From Pseudomonas batumici (GTDB taxonomy: Bacteria; Pseudomonadota; Gammaproteobacteria; Pseudomonadales; Pseudomonadaceae): a stretch of 64,000 bases of DNA. Positions 1-10,000 of this stretch are shown here, piece by piece (the stretch's first letter is position 1; each line of letters begins with the position of its first letter). Under the pieces are notes generated by a model. It saw only the letters and a program-made list of their open reading frames with translations, was not told the DNA's origin and ran no database searches. Both the position numbers and the translations under genes were made by a program. The stretch covers positions 62,001 to 126,000 of the forward strand of contig NZ_JXDG01000064.1 of assembly GCF_000820515.1 (NCBI RefSeq), in the 5' to 3' direction.

Positions 1-775
1 CGACGAAAGCGCCCGTGGCCTGGTGCAGCAGAACAACGAGATCGAGCAGGCCGCCACCGCCGTCAATGAGATGACCAGTGCCGTGGAAGAAGTCGCGCGC
101 AATGCCGTGAGCACTTCCGAAGCCTCGAAGAATGCCACCGCCTCGGCCGGCGACGGTCGCGACCTGGTGCAGGAAACCGTCGGTGCCATCGAACGCATGA
201 GCAGCGATGTGCAGAGCACCGCCACGCTGATCGGCGACCTGGCCAAGGAGTCCCAGGACATCGGCAAGGTGCTCGACGTGATTCGCGGCCTGGCCGACCA
301 GACCAACCTGCTGGCCCTGAACGCCGCCATCGAAGCGGCAAGGGCCGGGGAAGCCGGTCGCGGTTTTGCCGTGGTGGCGGACGAAGTCCGTGCCCTGGCG
401 CACCGTACCCAGCAGTCCACCAGCGAAATCGAACGGATGATCGGCAGCATCCAGGGCGGGACCGAACAGGCGGTGAACTCGATGCGCAACAGCACCGATC
501 GGGCGGAATCGACCCTGAACATCGCCAAGGGCGCGGGCGTGGCGCTGGACACCATCAACACGGCCATCATCGAGATCAACGAGCGCAACCTGGTGATCGC
601 CAGCGCGGCGGAAGAACAGGCTCAGGTGGCCCGCGAAGTGGACCGCAACCTGGTGAATATCCGGGATCTGTCGGTGCAATCGGCGACCGGGGCGAACCAG
701 ACCAGCGCGGCGAGCAGCGAACTGTCGCGCCTGGCGGTGGACCTGAACAGCATGGTGGCGCGGTTCAGCCTGTAA
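1..775 (+). CDS. Methyl-accepting chemotaxis protein, C-terminal part (5' end outside window)
   Basis: The frame is open from base 2 and stops at 775, so only about 257 C-terminal residues are present; the ligand-binding, membrane and HAMP parts lie upstream of the window. The visible part is the cytoplasmic signalling domain. It contains the nearly invariant hairpin tip [19 protein letters not shown] followed by [15 protein letters not shown], which binds CheA and CheW, and flanking heptad-rich coiled coil with Glu/Gln/Ala-rich methylation segments. It will sit in the inner membrane and pass ligand signals to the flagellar phosphorelay. The ligand cannot be inferred from this fragment. There is no C-terminal CheR-tethering pentapeptide; the protein ends VARFSL, common in pseudomonad receptors. 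Confidence 0.95.
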   Translation, partial: DESARGLVQQNNEIEQAATAVNEMTSAVEEVARNAVSTSEASKNATASAGDGRDLVQETVGAIERMSSDVQSTATLIGDLAKESQDIGKVLDVIRGLADQTNLLALNAAIEAARAGEAGRGFAVVADEVRALAHRTQQSTSEIERMIGSIQGGTEQAVNSMRNSTDRAESTLNIAKGAGVALDTINTAIIEINERNLVIASAAEEQAQVAREVDRNLVNIRDLSVQSATGANQTSAASSELSRLAVDLNSMVARFSL

Positions 776-802
776 ACCTTAAACCGTTGCCGCGCGCCCT
801 CC

Positions 803-921
803 CCTGTAGGAGCGAGCTTGCTCGCGATAAACGTCAACGATAACGCTGGGCACCTGATGCCCAGCGGTGTGGCGGCTACCATCGCGAGCAATCGAGCGTC
901 GACCGGCTGCTCCTACAAAGG
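803..921. repeat. REP doublet (inverted REP pair)
   Basis: GTAGGAGCGAGCTTGCTCGC at the left and the inverse ending in GCTCCTAC at the right enclose an interior with CGTCAACGATAACGC. This matches the Pseudomonas REP/REPIN pattern. The right arm is degenerate. It lies between the convergent ends of the chemoreceptor gene and gbcB. Confidence 0.85.
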
Positions 922-934
922 ATCCGCGGCGAGC

Positions 935-2035
935 TTAGTACTCGATCCGCACATCACCCTTCGGCACGCTGCAGCACGAGAGGATATAGCCCTCGGCCAC
1001 ATCGTCGTCGGTGATCCCGCCGTTGTGCTCCATGTCCACTTCGCCAGCCAGCTTGAGCACCTTGCAGGTGCCGCAGATGCCCATGCCGCAGGCCTTGGGA
1101 ATCATCAGGCCAAGCTTGGCCGCCGCCGCGTGCACGGTTTCCCCCGGTGCCACACGAATGCTCTTGCCCGTGGCGGTGAATTCCACCTGGTGCAGGTCCG
1201 CGGCATCCACTTCCGGCGCGTCGGCGGCCTCGGCGGCCTGCTCCACCGCGTCGGCACGGGCCTCCGGCGGCGTCGCGCCGAACGACTCCTCGTGGTAGCG
1301 CTTCATGTCGAAACCCGCCGCTTCCAGCAGGCGCTTCACCGCGTTCATGTACGGCGTCGGGCCGCAGCAGAACACTTCACGCTCGAGGAAGTCCGGCGCC
1401 ATCAGTTCCAGCATCTTGTGGTTCAGGTAACCGCGATAGCCGGCCCAGGGCTCGCCCAGGCCATGCTTTTCACAGATCAGGTGCAGGCTGAAGTTGTCGA
1501 TCCGCGACGCCATGTGCTCCAGCTCGCGGTGATAAATGATGTCTTTCGGCGAGCGGGCGCTGTGGATGAACACCATGTCGACGTTGCCGTTGGTGTCGTA
1601 GAACCAGCGGGCCATGGACATCACCGGGGTGATGCCGACGCCGCCGCTCAGGTACAGCGTCTTCGGGCTCGGGAAGTCGATGGCGTTGAACAGCCCCACC
1701 GGCCCGTGCACCGCCAGCTCCTGGCCTTCGTGCAGGGTGTCGTGCAACCAGTTGGAGACCTTGCCGCCAGGCACGCGCTTGATGGTCACCGAAAAGCTGT
1801 AGGGCACCGACGGCGAGCTGGAAATGGTGTAGGAGCGCATGATCGGCTGCCCTTCGATTTCCAGCTCCAGGGTGACGAACTGCCCCGGCTTGAAGAAGAA
1901 CATGATCGGCTGGTCGGCCATGAAGCAGAAGGTGCGCACATCCCAGGTTTCCTGGATGACCTTCACGCAGCGCACGATATGCCGACCATTGGCCCAGGTC
2001 TGGGTCGTTACCGGATTCAGGAAGTTGTTCGACAT
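935..2035 (-). CDS. gbcB: Glycine betaine demethylase, ferredoxin-reductase subunit
   Basis: GbcB passes electrons from NAD(P)H to the Rieske oxygenase GbcA, which oxidatively removes one methyl of glycine betaine to give dimethylglycine and formaldehyde. The 366-residue protein has an N-terminal FAD-binding barrel with RSYTISSSP, an NAD-binding fold with LSGGVGITPVMSM, and a C-terminal plant-type 2Fe-2S domain with CGMGICGTC and a fourth Cys in LSCCSVP. I chose the ATG at 2035 over a GTG four codons upstream because the GTG lies inside the ribosome binding site (GGAG, 7 nt before the ATG). It is divergent from gbcA across a 283-bp control region, the same pairing as in P. aeruginosa. Confidence 0.96.
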   Translation of the reverse strand: MSNNFLNPVTTQTWANGRHIVRCVKVIQETWDVRTFCFMADQPIMFFFKPGQFVTLELEIEGQPIMRSYTISSSPSVPYSFSVTIKRVPGGKVSNWLHDTLHEGQELAVHGPVGLFNAIDFPSPKTLYLSGGVGITPVMSMARWFYDTNGNVDMVFIHSARSPKDIIYHRELEHMASRIDNFSLHLICEKHGLGEPWAGYRGYLNHKMLELMAPDFLEREVFCCGPTPYMNAVKRLLEAAGFDMKRYHEESFGATPPEARADAVEQAAEAADAPEVDAADLHQVEFTATGKSIRVAPGETVHAAAAKLGLMIPKACGMGICGTCKVLKLAGEVDMEHNGGITDDDVAEGYILSCCSVPKGDVRIEY

Positions 2036-2318
2036 ATTGTTCTCCACCGCCGACTGTCGGCTCTATGTGAGTGATTCTGCGCAAGGGCCGAAGCGACCAT
2101 TTACCTATCCGCGACATTGGCATGCTTATCGCGACCAGCCCGCAACGACCGGGGCTTGCGCGTCGGGAACGGATTCGGCCATGTCGTCCATGGATAAGGT
2201 TCAGGTCGCTGCCAGCCCCACACTCCATCGCAAATGATTGCTGTATTTCCGTACTTGCGTGTAAACCGTATCAGCCACTATTCGCCGGCCACACCGCATG
2301 GCCATGAGGACTAAATCG
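2036..2318. promoter_or_regulatory. gbcB-gbcA divergent control region with candidate GbdR half-sites
   Basis: This region separates the two starts. On the gbcA side it has TGTCGTCCA (2182-2190) and, 22 bp on, GGTCGCTGCCAG (2204-2215). The core GGTCGCnnCCAG recurs on the minus strand upstream of cbcX. On the gbcB side the opposite-orientation hexamers GCGACC (2093), GCGACA (2111) and GCGACC (2131) occur at 18-20 bp spacing. Repeated half-sites about two helical turns apart suit an AraC-family activator, and GbdR is the known activator of gbcA and gbcB in P. aeruginosa. Which copies GbdR uses is inference. Confidence 0.6.
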
Positions 2319-3614
2319 ATGGACATCACCACAACCCTGAGCCTGGGCGATCCGCTGGAACCCGCACGCAAGGCCACCGCGCAAATGCTGCAAGAGCGCG
2401 AGCGTACCTTTTCCCTGCCACAACCGTTCTACTCCGATGAGCGGCTGTTCGAAATCGATATGCAGGAGATCTTCCAGAAGGAATGGTTGATCGCCGGCAT
2501 GACCTGCGAAATCCCGACCAAGGGCAACTACATCACCCTGCAGATCGGCAAGAACCCGATCATCGTGATCCGCGGTGCCGACGGCGTGGTCCACGCCTTC
2601 CACAACGTCTGCCGCCACCGCGGTTCGCGGCTGTGCACCAGCGACAAGGGCAAGGTGGCCAAGCTGGTCTGCCACTACCACCAGTGGACCTACGAACTGG
2701 ACGGTCGCCTGCTGTTCGCCGGCACCGAGATGGGCGCCGACTTCGACATGAAGCAGTACGGCCTCAAGCCGGTGCACGTGAAGACCTCCGGCGGCTACAT
2801 CTTCATCAGCCTGGCGGACAACCCGCCGCCGATCGATGAGTTCCTGGCTACCCTGAACCACTACATGGAACCCTACGACATGGAAAACACCAAGGTGGCG
2901 GTGCAAACCACCTTGATGGAAAAGGCCAACTGGAAGCTGGTGCTGGAGAACAACCGCGAGTGCTATCACTGCGGCGGCTCCCACCCGGAACTGCTGAAAA
3001 CCCTGCTGGAGTGGGACGACGTCACCGACCCGCGCGCCGACCAGGCGTTCAAGGATCATGTGGCCGCCTCCGCCGCCGCCTGGGAAGCCGAGAAGATCCC
3101 TTACGCCCACGCCAGCTTCGGCCTGCGTAACCGTATCGTGCGCATGCCGCTGCTCAAGGGCACCGTGTCCATGACCATGGACGGCCAGCAGGGTAGCAAG
3201 AAGCTGATGGGCCGGATCAAGAACCCGGACCTCGGCTCGATGCGTATCCTGCACCTGCCGCACTCGTGGAACCACTGCATGGGCGACCATGTCATCGTGT
3301 TCACCGTGTGGCCGATCAGCGCCCAGGAAACCATGGTCACCACCAAGTGGCTGGTGCACAAGGACGCGGTCGAAGGCGTCGACTATGACGTGGCGCGCCT
3401 GCGTGAAGTCTGGGATGCGACCAACGACCAGGACCGTCGCCTGGCCGAGGAAAACCAGCGCGGCATCAACTCCACGGCCTACCAGCCGGGCCCGTACTCG
3501 AAGACCTACGAGTTCGGCGTGGTCAACTTCGTGGACTGGTACAGCGAGCGCATGCTGAGCAACCTGGGGGCAGAGCCTGCACCGTACCTCAAGGGTGTTC
3601 CGGTTCACGGCTGA
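2319..3614 (+). CDS. gbcA: Glycine betaine monooxygenase, Rieske oxygenase subunit
   Basis: GbcA is the terminal oxygenase that demethylates glycine betaine to dimethylglycine with O2 and electrons from GbcB. The 431-residue protein carries a Rieske 2Fe-2S cluster at C98-x-H100 and C118-x2-H121 (CRHRGSRL and CHYHQW). The mononuclear iron ligands are in NNRECYHCGGSHPE, with H217 and H222. The start is the ATG at 2319, preceded by GAGGA at about 9 nt; an in-frame ATG at 2298 lies before that ribosome binding site and was rejected. The protein begins MDITTTLSLGDPLEPA, as in GbcA proteins. It is the entry step to the dgc operon further along the window. Confidence 0.96.
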   Translation: MDITTTLSLGDPLEPARKATAQMLQERERTFSLPQPFYSDERLFEIDMQEIFQKEWLIAGMTCEIPTKGNYITLQIGKNPIIVIRGADGVVHAFHNVCRHRGSRLCTSDKGKVAKLVCHYHQWTYELDGRLLFAGTEMGADFDMKQYGLKPVHVKTSGGYIFISLADNPPPIDEFLATLNHYMEPYDMENTKVAVQTTLMEKANWKLVLENNRECYHCGGSHPELLKTLLEWDDVTDPRADQAFKDHVAASAAAWEAEKIPYAHASFGLRNRIVRMPLLKGTVSMTMDGQQGSKKLMGRIKNPDLGSMRILHLPHSWNHCMGDHVIVFTVWPISAQETMVTTKWLVHKDAVEGVDYDVARLREVWDATNDQDRRLAEENQRGINSTAYQPGPYSKTYEFGVVNFVDWYSERMLSNLGAEPAPYLKGVPVHG

Positions 3615-3640
3615 TACAAACCTTGAAAACGCCACACCCT

Positions 3641-3728
3641 TTGTAGGAGCCGGCTTGCCGGCGACGAGGCCAGTGAGTCTTGCATCGCCTGATCGGCCGC
3701 CATCGCCAGCAAGCCGGCTCCCACAAGG
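3641..3728. repeat. REP doublet (REPIN, interior type A)
   Basis: GTAGGAGCCGGCTTGCCGGC and its inverse GCAAGCCGGCTCCCAC flank an interior containing GTCTTGCATCGCCTGATCGG. It lies between the convergent ends of gbcA and the phosphoesterase gene. Confidence 0.9.
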
Positions 3729-3763
3729 TTCGTATTTCAACTCGCAGGTAGGTCAACACCGAC

Positions 3764-5008
3764 CTACCCGTGAGACGACCATCTCACCGACCCATCCTCG
3801 CCGATAAACTCCTCGATAATCTCCTCCCCGCTCAAGCGCACCCGCGCATAGCCGTTCAGCACCCGCTCCGGGTATTCGTCGTCCATGGCATTCTTCGATT
3901 CGGAAAACAGCACCCGCTCATTGCCGTCCAGCTCGCTGGTCACGCCATAGGGAATCGCCCCATGCCCGGCACAGCGCGCCTTCAGCCCGCCTTGTTCGGC
4001 ATAGACAATCCCGTTGTGCAGATGCCCCCAATACCAGTAGTCCGGCACCCGCCCCAGGGCATCGCAGACCGGCTGGTACAGCGCCGTCTGATGCTGCCCG
4101 CCAATGTCGAAGCCCTGGTGATGGCTGAGCACCATCAGCTTCTTGCGTTTGGGCAAGCCTTGCATCCATTGGATCTGCGCCTCATTGAGCGCACCGTCCA
4201 TATAGAGGTTCATCGCGTCCGAGGCATAAGCCGAATCCAGCCCGACAATCAGCCAGTCATCGTTGTACAGGGCAAAGTAGCTGGTACCGTTCTGCACCGG
4301 GAAGCGCGCCTTGAGCTCGGCGAAGTAGCCGTGGGCACCGCTGTACATCTCGTGATTGGAGTTGAGGGTGAACGAGCCGAATTTGCCATGGGGCCAACCC
4401 CTCATGTCGACGTTTTCCTGGGACCCGGTGCCGGCGTAATAGACATCCCCCAGGTGAATGCTGAAGTCCGCCTCGGCCAACTGCATCTGGTTGGCCACGC
4501 TGACCGCCGGGGCATGGCTGTCGAACGGCCCGGTTCCCCAGTCGCCGGCAATCGCCAGCACCACCTCGCGCTCCATCTTGACCAGCGCCGGGGTGGTGGC
4601 GAAGGGCGCGTGATGGCGCAGGTTCTCGATCCACTTGATCAGTGCCTCGCTCCAGAGCAGGTCCAACAGCTCCCATTTGCGACAGCCCAGCAGGGTGCCG
4701 TCCTTGAGTACCTGGGTCGGCAGCTCCTGCTCCGATTTCGGCAAGGGGCTGGCGCTGCCCAGGTGCAGGATCGACAGGCCATGTGACAACTCCCAGGGCA
4801 CCGCGGGCCGATCGTTCGGCAAATCGCCATGTTCGATGACGTACTGCGCCTGGTCGTGACCGCGCTGGAGCAGATCCTGGATAGCCCGGAACTCCTCGGG
4901 CTCGATGTCGCTGACGAGTTTTTTCCAGGACAACTCCAGACGCGCCTTCAAGCCGTTGAGCCGGACAAAGATTTTCGCAAGTTCATGTTCCAGATGAGGC
5001 AAGTTCAT
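3764..5008 (-). CDS. Calcineurin-like metallophosphoesterase
   Basis: This is a 414-residue protein with the metallophosphoesterase metal-ligand series in order: DWGTG (near residue 158), HLGDVYY, SNHE in place of the usual GNHE, LSHHQG, and WGHLHNG with the GHxH signature. An N-terminal region of about 150 residues rich in charged helices precedes the catalytic domain and is not recognised. No signal peptide is seen, so it is probably cytoplasmic. It starts 11 bp after the cytochrome gene's stop with a good ribosome binding site (AGGGAG), so the two are co-transcribed. The substrate cannot be told from sequence; its place behind a GMC oxidoreductase suggests a phosphorylated intermediate or a signalling role. 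Confidence 0.85.
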   Translation of the reverse strand: MNLPHLEHELAKIFVRLNGLKARLELSWKKLVSDIEPEEFRAIQDLLQRGHDQAQYVIEHGDLPNDRPAVPWELSHGLSILHLGSASPLPKSEQELPTQVLKDGTLLGCRKWELLDLLWSEALIKWIENLRHHAPFATTPALVKMEREVVLAIAGDWGTGPFDSHAPAVSVANQMQLAEADFSIHLGDVYYAGTGSQENVDMRGWPHGKFGSFTLNSNHEMYSGAHGYFAELKARFPVQNGTSYFALYNDDWLIVGLDSAYASDAMNLYMDGALNEAQIQWMQGLPKRKKLMVLSHHQGFDIGGQHQTALYQPVCDALGRVPDYWYWGHLHNGIVYAEQGGLKARCAGHGAIPYGVTSELDGNERVLFSESKNAMDDEYPERVLNGYARVRLSGEEIIEEFIGEDGSVRWSSHG

Positions 5009-5018
5009 GGCTGTCTCC

Positions 5019-6887
5019 CTACAACGTCTTCATGAATTCGATCAGCGCCCATTTCTCGGCGTCGGTCAGTTGGGTCCCGTACAGGTGTCCTGTGTTGTGG
5101 TTGCCCTCCAGGCGCGTGTCGTAGCGGAAGTAGCTTGGCGCCTGGACCAGCGGACCGCTGGTGACGAAGCCGACCTTGACCGGGTCGTAGACATCCGAGC
5201 CGGTGTTGAACAACACCGGACGTTTATCCGGGGTCTGCAACAGGTCCCACAGGCTCGGCACCGAACCGTTGTGCAGATAGGGCGCACGCATCCAGATGCC
5301 ATCGGTGGGGGTGTTGCTGTAGCTCTGGGTCTTGCGGTAGGCATTGAAGTCGAACGGCGGCGTCTTGAAGCTGTGGAACGCCTGCACCAGGCCGGTGGTG
5401 AAGGAATCCAGGCGATGCGGGTCGGTGCCCAGTTGGTCGATGGTGGTGGTGACATGGCCGGTGTCGGCCTTGCCGAACTCATGGCAACCCGCGCAGTTGC
5501 TGTCCCAGATCGGCTTGCCCTGGGCCACCCGCACCGGATCCACGGCGAACGGCCAGGCCGGCGCCTTGGTGTCCAGCAACCAACTGGTGACGCGGTTGAA
5601 ACTGTCCGGCAACACCGACTGCGGCGTCGCGCCCACGGCCATCGCCGCCGCGTAGTTGCGCTCGTGGATATCGTTGTTATTGCCGTCCCAGTGCAGGTAC
5701 AGCGACTCCCGGGGCTTCTGGTTCCAGATCTGCGGCAGGTCGACGGTGCCGATGGTCGAGTCATCCGGAAAACCGAAGACCACCATCTTGGTCGGGTTGA
5801 AGGTGTCGGTGCGCCCTGGCCCCTGTGCGGGACGCAGTTTCTGCCAGGCGTAGGCCTGCTTCTGCTTGAGCAACGCGCTCTTGGCCATGGGAATGATCAG
5901 GTAGCGGTTGTACAGGCGCTCGAAGAAGCCCAGCTGGAACTTGCCGTTGATCGCCGCCATCACCGCATCGGTAGTGAATTTCGGGTCGCTGGCACAATCG
6001 TAGGCGAACCATTGGAAGGCCTGCAGTTGCAGGGTATTGGCCGGCGCCATGGCGACTGGCTTGGCGACATCGTCCGGCGAGGCGCGATAGGAGCCGGTGT
6101 GGCACAAGGCACAGTTGGGCTCCACGGTCGGGTAGCCGATCTGCCGCTTGGCCATGCCGATGGGCAGGTCGCGACCGTTTTCAAAGAGAAAACCGAACGC
6201 TTCCCAGCCGCCGGGCTTGGGCATCTTTTCCGGGCACATCTGCGGCAGCACGGAAAACAGGTAATAGGGAATCCGCGCCTCGATGCCCAGGCCGATGGCG
6301 GCGTACTTGAAGTGCTCCTCGTCGGTGGCGAATTTCTCCTCGGGCACCACCCGCAGCATGTTGTACCAGGTCTCGTAGCCGATAAAACCCAGCACCAGCA
6401 GGGTGATCAGCAGGCCGACCCGAAAACTGTGTTGCTGCCAGCGTACTTCCCAGCCATGACACCAGGCCCGCCAACCGTCGACCAGCAAGGCCCAGGGCCG
6501 GTTGACCGGCGTGCTGCCCATATAAAGCGTGATGCCCAGGACTAGGAACATGCCCAGGTCGCCGTAGAGCATGGGCACGAACACCGAGGGGGTGTTGCTG
6601 GTGTCGATCAGGTAGATCCAGAACACCACGGCGATCAGCCGGCTCAGCACGCACAGCCAGGAATGGATCGGGAAACGCGGGGCGTTGAAGCCCGACGGCA
6701 GGTAGAACAGGCTGATGCCCACCAGCAACATGCCGGCGTTTTCCAGCCAGGGGTCCGACAGCACCGGCGGCAGGCCGACCACCGAGGTCAGCAGCGCCGG
6801 GGCGAACAGGGCCGGCAGTGCGAACACCATGTTCATCACCACGCCTACCCAGATGAAGCGTTGAAACCAGCGGATGTAACTGTCCAT
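5019..6887 (-). CDS. Membrane-anchored c-type cytochrome (di-heme, RoxA/CCP-like)
   Basis: The protein has 622 residues. Roughly the first 190 hold five hydrophobic helices (for example MNMVFALPALFAPALL and FRVGLLITLLVLGFIGY), then a large periplasmic part. Two haem c motifs are visible, CALCHTG (near residue 260) and CAGCH (near 460); the C-terminal domain has the architecture of cytochrome c peroxidase/RoxA relatives, with PYLHNGSVPSLWDLL. It likely takes electrons from a partner enzyme into the respiratory chain. The start is the ATG at 6887 behind AAGGATG. It lies between the GMC/hydrolase fusion upstream and the phosphoesterase downstream, so I infer it is the electron acceptor of the GMC enzyme. 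Confidence 0.85.
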   Translation of the reverse strand: MDSYIRWFQRFIWVGVVMNMVFALPALFAPALLTSVVGLPPVLSDPWLENAGMLLVGISLFYLPSGFNAPRFPIHSWLCVLSRLIAVVFWIYLIDTSNTPSVFVPMLYGDLGMFLVLGITLYMGSTPVNRPWALLVDGWRAWCHGWEVRWQQHSFRVGLLITLLVLGFIGYETWYNMLRVVPEEKFATDEEHFKYAAIGLGIEARIPYYLFSVLPQMCPEKMPKPGGWEAFGFLFENGRDLPIGMAKRQIGYPTVEPNCALCHTGSYRASPDDVAKPVAMAPANTLQLQAFQWFAYDCASDPKFTTDAVMAAINGKFQLGFFERLYNRYLIIPMAKSALLKQKQAYAWQKLRPAQGPGRTDTFNPTKMVVFGFPDDSTIGTVDLPQIWNQKPRESLYLHWDGNNNDIHERNYAAAMAVGATPQSVLPDSFNRVTSWLLDTKAPAWPFAVDPVRVAQGKPIWDSNCAGCHEFGKADTGHVTTTIDQLGTDPHRLDSFTTGLVQAFHSFKTPPFDFNAYRKTQSYSNTPTDGIWMRAPYLHNGSVPSLWDLLQTPDKRPVLFNTGSDVYDPVKVGFVTSGPLVQAPSYFRYDTRLEGNHNTGHLYGTQLTDAEKWALIEFMKTL

Positions 6888-6929
6888 ATCATCCTTCCCT
6901 GCAAATCCGTTTTTTACCGGTCGATCACG

Positions 6930-7015
6930 ATCCTTGTGGGAGCCGGCTTGCTGGCGACGGGGCCCTTGCAGTGCATTCACGGACGCCATCGCCGGCAAGC
7001 CGGCTCCTACAGGTG
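6930..7015. repeat. REP doublet inside an operon
   Basis: GTGGGAGCCGGCTTGCTGGC and the inverse GCCGGCAAGCCGGCTCC flank an interior with TGCAGTGCATTCACGG. It lies between the GMC/hydrolase gene and the cytochrome gene and may stabilise the upstream part of the mRNA. Confidence 0.9.
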
Positions 7016-7042
7016 TTACGGCGCTTTCAAGACCGTTGCGTA

Positions 7043-10000
7043 TCAGCGCTGCGCGGTTTTCTCCAGGTGATCAAGAATCAGCGGGTACACATCCACCACC
7101 GCGTTCTTGCCGAACATGCAGTCGATATGACCGTAGCCCGGCACCACATGGCGGCTGAACAGCTCGGGGCCATGCAGCGCGACCAGGCGGTCGTAGGTCT
7201 TCTCGGTACTTTCCGGCAGGTAGCACTGGTTGTCGGCGCCGCTGATAAAGCAGATCGGCAACTGCAGCCGGTTGAAATGCGGCATGTAGACATCGTTGCC
7301 CTTGAAGTCCACCAGGTGCCCCTTGCGACAGATCAGCGCCAGGTGCTCGAAGGTCTGGATATTCGAGCTGCCAAACAGCTCGTGCAGGTTGTCGTGCAGG
7401 GTTTCGTTGAGGGTGTCGTGACGGTACAGCGAGGCATACATGAAGGTGATCCGGTGACAGACCGGGTTGGTGCAATAGCCCTGGGCCTCGATCCGCGCAT
7501 AGACGTTGAGGGCCTTGTCATAGAGTTTGTTGAACCAGCTTTCCTTGCTGTCGGCATAGGCGGTCAGCGACTTGACACCCAGCGCATCGAGCCCCCCCGG
7601 CAGGTGCAGGCCGGCCTTGATCCCGGTCGCCGTGGCCACCACCGTGTCCGCGGCGATCTGCGAACAGACCACCGAGCGCACATCCGCCAGCCCCGCCAAT
7701 AGCGACATGAAGAAGGTCGTGGCGCCGTAGCAATGCACCACGCACTGCACGTCCAGGGCGCCGGTCGCCTGGCGAATCTGCGCAATGGCCGCCTTGTAGT
7801 CGTACTGGGCGATCTGGTCGCCATTCCACTCCTGCTTGCTCGCCGGCAACAGGATGCTGACCCGAAAATCCAGCAGCCAGACGTCGTACTCGTGCTTGCA
7901 CAGGTACTCCAGCAGGTTGGTCTGGATGGTGTCGGTGGAAAAGATATTCGAGCCCACCCCCAAGCCGTGCACCAGCATCACCGGGCCTTTGCTGCCGGCC
8001 TGGTAACGGGTCAGGCGCAACTGGACATGGTCCTCGGTCTCGAAGAAATGCACCGTCGGCACCGGCGCATCCAGCGGCCGCTTGTGCCGGGGCGGCGCAT
8101 CCGGGTTGAAGTAGATATCGCCAGCAAACACGCCGCCGTAGCTCTCCCAGAGAATCCCGGCGAAGAACTTGCCGAAACGCGCCAGGGCTTCGATCCGCTC
8201 GCGCTCGCTACGGGCATTGAGCACCTTCATGGTGGTCATCTGCTTGGCGAAGTCGGCGGGTTCGATATGCATGACCCCGGAGCCGATCACCGTGCCCGTC
8301 TTGTCCGGGCCTTGATAGAGCGTGACGTAGAGGGTGCTGGTGTCCGGCCAGATATTCAGCACGCCGTTGTCTTCGGGCACCGTCTTGAAGGCGCTGAAGT
8401 AATAGTCGCGACCGTCCTCGGCGGTCAGTTTCATGTCGTAGTTCATATGGCGCACGCCGACCTGCTGCTCATACTGTTCGAACAGGTTGAACACGCCGTT
8501 GCTGGCCGTCAGCGGATAAGGCGAAAGCGCCGGTGCATCGAGGGTGCCGACCAGGGTCGCGGCATGCGCCGGTTCCTTGATCAGGCGATTGAGGTCGTTG
8601 GCGGTGATGGTCAGGGTGAACTCGATGGGCGAGTGCTGCGCCTCGCCGCGCTTGGCCGCCGCCTGGTAGAGCGCCAGGTCGGTGCCCTGGGGCTCGGTGA
8701 AGTCCCGGGAGAAATAGCCCTTCATGGTTTCGGTGAATTGCACCCCCAGGGTCGGCGGTGCCACCGGTTTGCGCGGTGCCGACGGCAGGCGGTAGTCGAT
8801 GACCCAGCCGCGGTCGGCGGCCAGCAGGCCCATGTTGCGCTCGCTGACTGCGGAAATGGTCAGTAGCGGATTGACCGCCAGCGAGGTCGGAATCACCGCG
8901 CCATCGGCCACGTACAACCCCGGATAGACCGCGTTGCCGCTGGTGCCGCTGAACACCTGGCCCTTGTGGTTGACCACGCCCTGCTCGGCGTCCTCGCCCA
9001 TCACGCAGCCGCCCAGCGGGTGCACCGAGACGATGCTGTGCTTGAGCAGTTTGGTCCAGATCGGGTTCGGCACCCAGACCCCGCCCAGGGCCTTGGTCGA
9101 CTGGCGCAGGCGGTCGTTGCCGAGCTTGAAGTTCTCCTGTTCGCCCACTCCCGGCCAGTCGATGCGCAGCTGGTCCTTGTCATCCAGCAGCATGCGGCCC
9201 TTGCCGTCGTCATGGCTCATGATCAGGTAGGTCTGCATATTGTGCAGCGCGCCGTAGTACGGGCCGCGCAGGAAGCTTTCGGCCTCGCGGGCCTTGTAGT
9301 GGAGCTGGGCGTTGAGGCCCTTGTCGGTGGCCTCGCCGATCAACCCGGCAAACCCCGCCATGGCCGGCACCATGGGCCGCCCCAGCGCCCCCGGAATCGA
9401 GCCCTCTTCGATCACCATGCGGCTGCGCCAGTCGCCTTCGGTGCGCATGTCGATGATCGAGGTGATGCACGGACCGACCGGCTCCATCTCCTTGGCCGAA
9501 TGAGCACCGAAACCGATGCCGTTGATGGTCTGTTCGCAGTTGTGGCCAAAGCCGAGGATATCGCCGTTGCCGCTCATGTTTTCGCCAAGCTGGTCGGACA
9601 TCGGCACGCCTTTGCTGCGCGAACGCAGGAGGATTTCCGTGGAGCCCAGGGTGCCGGCGGAGACGACCACTATGTTGGCCCTGACGAACAGCGTCGGTGC
9701 CGAGAATGCTTCCCGGCCGCTGTCCAGGTACTGGAAGTGCACGATCCAGCCATCGCCGTCGCGTTCCAGATGCCGCACCTCGGCCTGGCAGAAAATCTCC
9801 GCGCCATGGTTCCAGGCATCCGGCAGGTAGTTCATCAAGGTGGTGTTCTTGGCCTTGTTGTTACAGCCCGAGACGCAGTCGCCGCACTGGTTGCACGGCA
9901 ACTGTTCGACGCCGACATGGTTGAGATTGTTGGGCAGTTTGTCGAAGGTCACGTTGATCGGCGGCGTGTAGAAATGCGCTTTCTCTTTCAGGAAATCCGC

